Assembly: GCA_964636665.1 (NCBI GenBank)
Contig: CAZWVT010000059.1
Location: 1 to 10,320, forward strand
Direction of reading: 5' to 3'
Source: JAAYLC01 sp964636665
GTDB taxonomy: Bacteria; Bacteroidota; Bacteroidia; Flavobacteriales; Flavobacteriaceae
DNA: 10,320 nt
Below, piece after piece: positions 5,548-10,320 of this stretch. The position numbers were made by a program, and so were the translations under genes. Each line of letters begins with the position of its first letter. The first letter of the stretch is position 1. Under the pieces are notes generated by a model. That model did not search any database, was not told the origin of the DNA, and was given only the letters and a program-made list of their open reading frames with translations.

Positions 5548-6648
5548 GTGATTCATGCCCTTCAAGTTGTAGCGTTCGACAATCCCAATCCACCGGATTA
5601 TGGAGGGGCGGTAGAAGTGTTTTATAAACTCAAAGCCTTGCATGCGCTCGGCGTAAAAATAGATTTACACCTCTTTACTTATGGCTCAAGAAAAGACTAT
5701 GAAATACTGTATGAATTCTGCGAAAAGGTCTATTATTACAAAAGACCACTGTCTGTAAAATCCTTGATGTCTGTGAACCCCTTTATCGTCAAATCTCGGG
5801 AACATCCGGAATTGTTGAAGAATTTAATCCGCAATCCATCGCCCATTTTGTTTGAAGGCCTTCATACTTGCGCTTATTTGCATCGCAAAGAATTAAAAGC
5901 ACACTTCAAAATGGTGCGCACGCATAATGTGGAACACGATTATTACAAAGGACTCTCAAAAAGCAGCAGCAACCTACTTAAAAAGAGATATTTTAAATCT
6001 GAAGCCAATAAATTAAGACGCTTTGAACCCCAACTTTCTCATGCCGACTTAATATTGGCACTGACCCGAAAAGATGCAACACATTTTCAAAAATATGGAG
6101 AAACCCGGTGGATTCCACCATTCGGAAAACTTTTTCCAAAAGTTGAAAAGATTGATGATTATGTGCTTTTCCACGGGAATTTAGCCGTAGCCGAAAATTA
6201 TGAAGCTGCAAAATTACTGGTGGAAAATGTATTTGCCCATATTGATTCAAAAGTGATTGTTGCCGGAAAATCTCCGCGTCCTTCATTGGTTTCTGCAATT
6301 GAAAAAGTAGATAAAATACAATTAATAGCCAATCCGTCTCAGCAAGAAATGGAAAGGCTTGTCATACAGGCACGTTGCCATGTTTTATACACCCAACAGA
6401 ATACGGGAATAAAACTTAAATTGGTGCATGCCGTACAAACCGTGGGACATATCGTGATGAATGAGGACATGCTTTTTGACAATAAATTTTCCTGCGAAGT
6501 TGAACTTGCACATAATTGGGAAGAAATGATCGCAGCCATTAAAAAATGTATGCAATCAGATTCCCCGAAATCGCGACATGGATTGCGGGCGTTATTCGAC
6601 AATAAAAAAAATGCAATGCAAATTTTAAATGCTATTGAAAGCAGTTAA
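5548..6648 (+). CDS. GT4-like glycosyltransferase with altered donor-site motif
   Basis: A 366-residue GT-B type protein without a signal peptide or membrane span. The N-terminal domain shows the glycine-loop region NPPDYGGAVEVFYKLKAL (14-31) and a THNVEHDYY motif (125-133) seen in a clade of flavobacterial glycosyltransferases. The donor domain begins YVLFHGNLAVAENYEA (205-220). At the place where GT4 enzymes have G-x-K-x-K-x-L-E-A-x-A, this one reads NTGIKLKLVHAVQTVGHIV (285-303), so the usual Glu is His294 or its neighbour; activity may be altered or the family may differ from GT4. Translation starts at GTG: an in-frame TAA at 5527 lies upstream with no ATG between, and starting later would lose the first beta strand. 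The S8 protease gene follows after 24 bp, so the two are probably co-transcribed. Donor and acceptor are unknown. Confidence 0.82.
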   Translation: MIHALQVVAFDNPNPPDYGGAVEVFYKLKALHALGVKIDLHLFTYGSRKDYEILYEFCEKVYYYKRPLSVKSLMSVNPFIVKSREHPELLKNLIRNPSPILFEGLHTCAYLHRKELKAHFKMVRTHNVEHDYYKGLSKSSSNLLKKRYFKSEANKLRRFEPQLSHADLILALTRKDATHFQKYGETRWIPPFGKLFPKVEKIDDYVLFHGNLAVAENYEAAKLLVENVFAHIDSKVIVAGKSPRPSLVSAIEKVDKIQLIANPSQQEMERLVIQARCHVLYTQQNTGIKLKLVHAVQTVGHIVMNEDMLFDNKFSCEVELAHNWEEMIAAIKKCMQSDSPKSRHGLRALFDNKKNAMQILNAIESS

Positions 6649-6672
6649 ATCTATTAATGAAAAAAAGAAAGT

Positions 6673-8304
6673 ATGAAATTTAAAACACACCTATATATAT
6701 ACATTGTTTTCTGTGTACTATTTCATTCTAAAATGCAAGCACAAGAATCGGATTCGTGGTTTTACTTTCGCGCACATGACACTATTTTCAATCCACCCTT
6801 TGAACAACGTGGCGAGCATTTGGTTTATACAGGAAATGATGCTGATTTGAAACAAATTTTGGAGGACTACAAAATCAAAACATTCAAAAAAACCTGGAGA
6901 AATGCAAAGAGAGAAAATCTTAAAAAAACATTTTTCGTCATTGCCGATAAGCCTTCTTTGAAAAAAGATTTGTTGGAAAAAGCTTCCCATCTTTTTGAAT
7001 ATGGCGAACGCATCGCCGAAGAAGACAAGAAAATTTTTGAACCCAACGATTACGGCCTTACCAGTACCATAGGTGAAAATATTGGTGCGCAAGTCAATCT
7101 CGATTATTACGATTTTTTAGGCGTTCCTGAAGCGTGGTATTATACGACAGGTTCTCGGGATGTCATCATCGGAATTTCAGACGGCACCATCGATACGCTC
7201 GACATTGAATTTGCAGGAAAATCCAAAATTATCCGTTCATCACAGTTGGTCGATGGACACGGATATTCTGTGGCAGCCACAGCAGCGGCGCAAGGAAACA
7301 ACGGCTACGGAATTCCGGGAATTTGTTACGATTGCAGTATATATTCAACGCATTATTCCAATTGGGATACGTTGGAACAATTGGTAGAACTATCCCGATT
7401 GGGTGCAAAAGTGATTAATTGCAGTTGGGGCATCACACGTTATTATCAAACCGCACAAGATGCCATTTATGAAATGTTGGAAAACGGAACGGTGGTAGTT
7501 GCCATCGGTCATAATTTGCCATTCTTAGAAAGCCAAGGAAATGTTTATTACTATCCCGCATCTTATGACGGCGTGATTGCAGTTTCATCAGCTTCTCATC
7601 GTTATGCCGATTATCGGGAAAACATCAATATAGAAATGCCTAAAAATTTATATTATATCGAGAATATCCGTTATTACGTAGGTCGTACCGGCGGATTCAA
7701 AGACAACGATACTACGCAATTGCCCCATTTATATCCGATAAGTATTAAAAACCTGAACGACGAAATCGATATTGTCGCACCTTCCGTTGGAATTTTCAGG
7801 TATGGCGAATTGGCGTTAAACGACAGAGTCGATGTCAGTGAATTTAATCAAACATCGGGCGTAGCTCCTTTGGTTACAGGAACAATCGGATTGATGTTTT
7901 CACTCTATCCGTGTCTTCCTGCGGATGAAGTGGAAACCATCATTAAATTGACCTCGACCAACATCGATGCCATTGAAGCAAACAAACCTTATAAAGGAAT
8001 GTACGGCGCCGGGATGTTACACACCGGACGGGCGGTAAAAATGGTGCACGATATGTACTCGGAAAACGAAGTTGTCACCGTGGAAAATCAGCGCTTTGAA
8101 CGATGGGATTTTAAATTGACCTCGCACGCAGCAGTACAAATTCAAAATCAAGAATTTACAGATAAAGCAAAACTCAATTTGGTTTCCAAAAAGAAAATTG
8201 TCATCAGAGAAAATACGCTTTTAAAACCGAATGACGAAGGCGGGATAACATTAAAGATTGAACCCGGCTTGGAAAAAGAATGTGAATTGCGACTGCGTGA
8301 ATAA
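6673..8304 (+). CDS. Secreted subtilisin-like serine protease (S8 family)
   Basis: A 543-residue exported protease. Residues 1-23 form a signal peptide (hydrophobic core IYIVFCVLF, ending KMQA, cleavage probably before Gln24). About 100 residues of Lys/Glu-rich sequence follow and could be a propeptide. The catalytic domain runs from about 140 to 460. The full triad can be aligned: Asp170 in IGISDGTID, His196 in DGHGYSVAA (the usual form is HGTHVAG), and Ser395 in NQTSGVAPLVTG (the usual form is GTSMAAPHVAG). The oxyanion Asn is Asn281 in VVVAIGHN. IDIVAPSVG (365-373) is the usual VAPG strand. Three Cys (218, 221, 250) could form a disulfide. The last 80 or so residues are a small beta-rich domain; I see no clear type IX secretion C-terminal signal, so a periplasmic or surface location is open. 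A purine-rich stretch precedes the ATG. Substrate unknown; the company of glycosyltransferases is unusual. Confidence 0.92.
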   Translation: MKFKTHLYIYIVFCVLFHSKMQAQESDSWFYFRAHDTIFNPPFEQRGEHLVYTGNDADLKQILEDYKIKTFKKTWRNAKRENLKKTFFVIADKPSLKKDLLEKASHLFEYGERIAEEDKKIFEPNDYGLTSTIGENIGAQVNLDYYDFLGVPEAWYYTTGSRDVIIGISDGTIDTLDIEFAGKSKIIRSSQLVDGHGYSVAATAAAQGNNGYGIPGICYDCSIYSTHYSNWDTLEQLVELSRLGAKVINCSWGITRYYQTAQDAIYEMLENGTVVVAIGHNLPFLESQGNVYYYPASYDGVIAVSSASHRYADYRENINIEMPKNLYYIENIRYYVGRTGGFKDNDTTQLPHLYPISIKNLNDEIDIVAPSVGIFRYGELALNDRVDVSEFNQTSGVAPLVTGTIGLMFSLYPCLPADEVETIIKLTSTNIDAIEANKPYKGMYGAGMLHTGRAVKMVHDMYSENEVVTVENQRFERWDFKLTSHAAVQIQNQEFTDKAKLNLVSKKKIVIRENTLLKPNDEGGITLKIEPGLEKECELRLRE

Positions 8305-8329
8305 AGATATTGATTTGAGAAATATATAA

Positions 8330-8346
8330 AACCCCAACGAGGTGTT
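8330..8346 (+). terminator. Possible hairpin after the protease gene
   Basis: AACCCC at 8330-8335 can pair with GGTGTT at 8341-8346, with one C-T mismatch, around an AACGA loop, 25 bases after the protease stop. There is no T-run after it, so it is a poor intrinsic terminator and may be chance. Confidence 0.2.
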
Positions 8347-8404
8347 AGGATTATATAACCGAAAAGACCTTTCTTTATTTGTCTGTATATTTCAAAATGA
8401 ATTT

Positions 8405-8422
8405 AGATACGTTTTTGTATCT
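8405..8422 (+). promoter_or_regulatory. Inverted repeat overlapping a weak -7 element
   Basis: AGATAC (8405-8410) and GTATCT (8417-8422) are a perfect six-base inverted repeat around GTTTTT. The right arm overlaps TATCTTAG (8418-8425), one base off TAnnTTTG. This could be the ugd promoter with an operator on it. It is about 150 bases from the ugd start, which implies a long leader. No -33 box is evident. Confidence 0.3.
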
Positions 8423-8425
8423 TAG

Positions 8426-8482
8426 CGCCTTTAAAAAAATAGCTTATTGCGCCCCGGTTAAAGTTCCCCTGCTTTAAAGGCG
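8426..8482 (+). promoter_or_regulatory. Perfect 10-bp inverted repeat in the ugd leader
   Basis: CGCCTTTAAA (8426-8435) is the exact reverse complement of TTTAAAGGCG (8473-8482); 37 bases separate them, including a C-rich part (GCGCCCCGG, GTTCCCC). It sits right after a weak -7 box, so if that promoter is used the left arm falls at or near the 5' end of the transcript and could close a stem-loop in the ugd leader. The region between the repeat and the GTG at 8576 is AT-rich and holds nothing else I can identify. No known riboswitch or leader family is recognised, and no JUMPstart element is seen. Confidence 0.4.
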
Positions 8483-8575
8483 AAAGAGGATGAATTATAC
8501 ATAAATAAGAGTAATATCCTGAGTTAAATTTAATAAACACGGAATAAATAAACTAATCAAATAAATAAATTTAAA

Positions 8576-9985
8576 GTGAAAGTTACAAAGATTTGCTGCA
8601 TTGGAGCCGGATACGTAGGAGGTCCTACCATGTCTGTATTGGCTCAGAAAAATCCTGACATTCAGGTAACTGTTGTCGATATTAACCAACAACGTATTGA
8701 TGCGTGGAATCATTCCGATTTGGACGGATTGCCCATTTACGAACCCGGATTAAAAGAAGTGGTTGCAGAAGCTCGAAATCGAAATTTGTTTTTTAGCACC
8801 GATGTGGAAAAAGCCATAGACGAAGCCGAAATGATTTTTATATCGGTTAATACGCCAACAAAAACTTACGGAAAAGGAAAGGGAATGGCAGCCGATTTAA
8901 AATTTGTAGAATTGTCGGCAAGACAAATCGCCCGTGTTTCAAAATCAGATAAAATTGTAGTTGAAAAATCGACTTTGCCCGTGAGAACAGCGCAGGCGAT
9001 AAAAAATATATTGGACAATACCGGAAACGGCGTAAAATTCCAAATACTTTCCAATCCTGAATTTTTGGCCGAAGGAACCGCCATCGACGATTTGGTCAAT
9101 CCCGACCGCGTGCTTATCGGAGGCGAAGAAACTTCGGAAGGACGGGAAGCTATGGAAGCTTTGGTGAAAATTTACAACACTTGGATTCCAAGAGAGCGCA
9201 TCATCACGACCAACGTTTGGTCTTCGGAATTGTCAAAACTTACGGCGAATGCATTCTTGGCACAGCGTGTTTCTTCCATCAATGCCATTTCGGAATTGTG
9301 TGAAGCTACCGGCGCCGATGTGGACGAAGTAGCGCGCGCCATTGGAACAGACAGCCGAATCGGACCGAAATTCCTAAAAGCTTCAGTCGGTTTTGGAGGT
9401 TCTTGTTTTCAAAAAGACATTCTCAATCTCGTCTATATTTCCAAATCATTGGGATTGAATGCCGTTGCAGATTATTGGGAGCAGGTTATCATTATGAACG
9501 ACCACCAAAAAAGACGTTTTGCCGAAAATATCGTCAGTACGTTGTACAATACAGTTTCCGGAAAGAAAATTGCATTTTTGGGATGGGCGTTTAAAAAAGA
9601 TACCAACGACACACGCGAGTCTGCTGCGATTTATGTAGCCGATGAATTGCTGAACGAAGAAGCGGAAATTACGGTTTACGACCCCAAAGTTCCCGAAGAA
9701 AGCATTTATGCCGATTTGGATTTTCTTGGCACCCGTTCGCCCGAAGAAAACAGAAGATTGGTAAAAGTAGTAAACGACCCTTATGAAGCGACAACCGATG
9801 CGCATGCAATTGCAATTTTGACAGAGTGGGACGAGTTTAAAACGTACGATTGGAATCGGATTTATGAAAATATGATGAAACCGGCATTCTTGTTTGACGG
9901 AAGAAAACTCCTCGAAAATAAAAAACTTGACGAACTTGGGTTTAAGTACTACGCCATAGGAAGAGGAAACAGCAAGATGGAATAA
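8576..9985 (+). CDS. ugd: UDP-glucose 6-dehydrogenase
   Basis: This cytoplasmic enzyme oxidises UDP-glucose to UDP-glucuronate with two NAD+. At 469 residues it is of the long type resembling animal and plant UGDH rather than the shorter E. coli-like type. The NAD-binding loop is CIGAGYVGGPT (8-18) with Asp35 closing the second strand (VTVVDIN). The catalytic set is complete: EKSTLPVRTA (130-139), NPEFLAEGTAIDDL (160-173), Lys221 and Asn225 in SELSKLTANAFLAQR, and the nucleophile Cys277 in GFGGSCFQKDI with Asp281. The C-terminal UDP-binding domain contains GWAFKKDTNDTRES and ILTEWDEF. Translation begins at GTG: the frame has a TAA at 8549 and no ATG before 8576, and the glycine loop sits only ten residues in. 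The UDP-glucuronate 4-epimerase gene follows after 24 bp. The product feeds uronic acid into the glycan made by this locus. Confidence 0.97.
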   Translation: MKVTKICCIGAGYVGGPTMSVLAQKNPDIQVTVVDINQQRIDAWNHSDLDGLPIYEPGLKEVVAEARNRNLFFSTDVEKAIDEAEMIFISVNTPTKTYGKGKGMAADLKFVELSARQIARVSKSDKIVVEKSTLPVRTAQAIKNILDNTGNGVKFQILSNPEFLAEGTAIDDLVNPDRVLIGGEETSEGREAMEALVKIYNTWIPRERIITTNVWSSELSKLTANAFLAQRVSSINAISELCEATGADVDEVARAIGTDSRIGPKFLKASVGFGGSCFQKDILNLVYISKSLGLNAVADYWEQVIIMNDHQKRRFAENIVSTLYNTVSGKKIAFLGWAFKKDTNDTRESAAIYVADELLNEEAEITVYDPKVPEESIYADLDFLGTRSPEENRRLVKVVNDPYEATTDAHAIAILTEWDEFKTYDWNRIYENMMKPAFLFDGRKLLENKKLDELGFKYYAIGRGNSKME

Positions 9986-10009
9986 AAAACCAATTCAAAA
10001 TTTAATCTA

Positions 10010-10320
10010 ATGGCAAAAAAAGCATTGGTTACGGGTGCGGCGGGCTTTATCGGATTTTATATCTGTAAAGACCTCTTGGAATCCGGTTATGAAGTCATCG
10101 GACTAGATAACATAAATGCTTATTACGATGTCAACCTGAAATATGCCCGGTTAGCACAACTGGGCATTGACAAACAGGCTGCTGCCGAATTTAACGCGAT
10201 GAGCCATTCTTCCCATTACGGAAACCGTTTTGGGTTTGTTCGTATGAATCTGGAAGACCGTACGGAACTGCCCACACTTTTTAAAAACTACAAGTTTGAT
10301 GTGGTGATTAATATGGCAGC
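10010..10320 (+). CDS. UDP-glucuronate 4-epimerase-like, N-terminal part
   Basis: An open frame from ATG at 10010 runs 103 codons to the right edge; the C-terminus is outside the window. It is an extended short-chain dehydrogenase: KALVTGAAGFIGFYICKDLL has the GxxGxxG NAD-binding loop, and the strand VVINMAA at the edge is the fourth-strand NAA-type motif. DNINAYYDVNLKYARL (33-48) closely matches the DNxNxYYDVxLKxxRL segment typical of UDP-glucuronate 4-epimerases of capsule and LPS loci, which turn UDP-glucuronate into UDP-galacturonate. The catalytic Tyr-x-x-x-Lys is not in the window. The position 24 bp after ugd, which makes its substrate, strongly supports the call and an operon. A UDP-glucose/UDP-GlcNAc 4-epimerase is less likely because of the YYDVNLK segment. 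An insertion rich in Ala, His and Ser at 55-72 is a little longer than in typical members. Confidence 0.88.
   Translation, partial: MAKKALVTGAAGFIGFYICKDLLESGYEVIGLDNINAYYDVNLKYARLAQLGIDKQAAAEFNAMSHSSHYGNRFGFVRMNLEDRTELPTLFKNYKFDVVINMA

Noticed and set aside
8080..8304. Type IX secretion C-terminal signal on the protease
   Set aside because: The C-terminal domain is beta-rich but lacks the Gly-rich and terminal Lys/Val pattern I would expect, so the secretion route is left open.
8305..8575. JUMPstart/ops-type element or known riboswitch ahead of ugd
   Set aside because: No GGCGGTAG core or recognisable riboswitch consensus could be found; only inverted repeats are supported.
9446..9805. Minus-strand 119-codon frame
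   Set aside because: Antisense to the C-terminal domain of UDP-glucose dehydrogenase; a shadow frame.

Overview
The window looks like part of a surface-polysaccharide (capsule, O-antigen or protein-linked glycan) locus of a Bacteroidota bacterium, most likely a member of the Flavobacteriia. The evidence is AT-rich coding sequence, almost no Shine-Dalgarno sequences, several TAnnTTTG -7 promoter elements of the Bacteroidota sigma factor, a lipoprotein whose Cys is followed by SSDDD, a signal peptide ending in QAQ, and protein families typical of flavobacteria. The species cannot be named from the sequence alone.

Layout from left to right. (1) Positions 1-184, minus: the N-terminus of a lipoprotein of unknown function, running off the left edge. 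(2) 185-594: a gene-free AT-rich spacer with two small hairpins. (3) 595-1578, plus: a conserved-looking protein of unknown function whose N-terminal half resembles a zinc-less relic of an HNH-type domain. (4) 1601-2764, minus: a GT4-like glycosyltransferase. It is divergent, across an 81-bp promoter region, from (5) 2846-3931, plus: a clear GT4 glycosyltransferase. That gene overlaps by ATGA with (6) 3928-4347, plus: an FdtA/QdtA-type dTDP-sugar 3,4-ketoisomerase. (7) 4334-5260, minus: a GT2 glycosyltransferase converging on the ketoisomerase gene with a 14-bp overlap. (8) 5261-5547: a spacer holding a degenerate palindromic, partly duplicated repeat. (9) 5548-6648, plus: a third GT4-like glycosyltransferase with a GTG start. 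(10) 6673-8304, plus: a secreted subtilisin-like (S8) protease. (11) 8305-8575: a spacer with a perfect 10-bp inverted repeat that could form a structured leader. (12) 8576-9985, plus: UDP-glucose 6-dehydrogenase of the long, animal/plant-like type, with a GTG start. (13) 10010 to the right edge, plus: the N-terminus of a UDP-glucuronate 4-epimerase-like enzyme.

How the genes fit together. The last two genes form an obvious two-step route from UDP-glucose to UDP-glucuronate to UDP-galacturonate. The ketoisomerase points to a dTDP-6-deoxy-3-aminosugar such as Fuc3NAc or Qui3NAc, but its aminotransferase and acetyltransferase partners and RmlA/RmlB are not in the window. The four glycosyltransferases presumably assemble a glycan containing such sugars at the inner membrane. 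No Wzx flippase, Wzy polymerase, Wza/Wzc export protein or initiating phosphoglycosyl transferase is present, so this is one section of a larger locus. The most unexpected resident is the secreted subtilase, 24 bp downstream of a glycosyltransferase. I see no convincing new defence or mobile system. The strongest candidates for further attention are the protease-glycosyltransferase pairing, the HNH-like relic protein, the repeat at 5354-5477 and the inverted repeat ahead of ugd.
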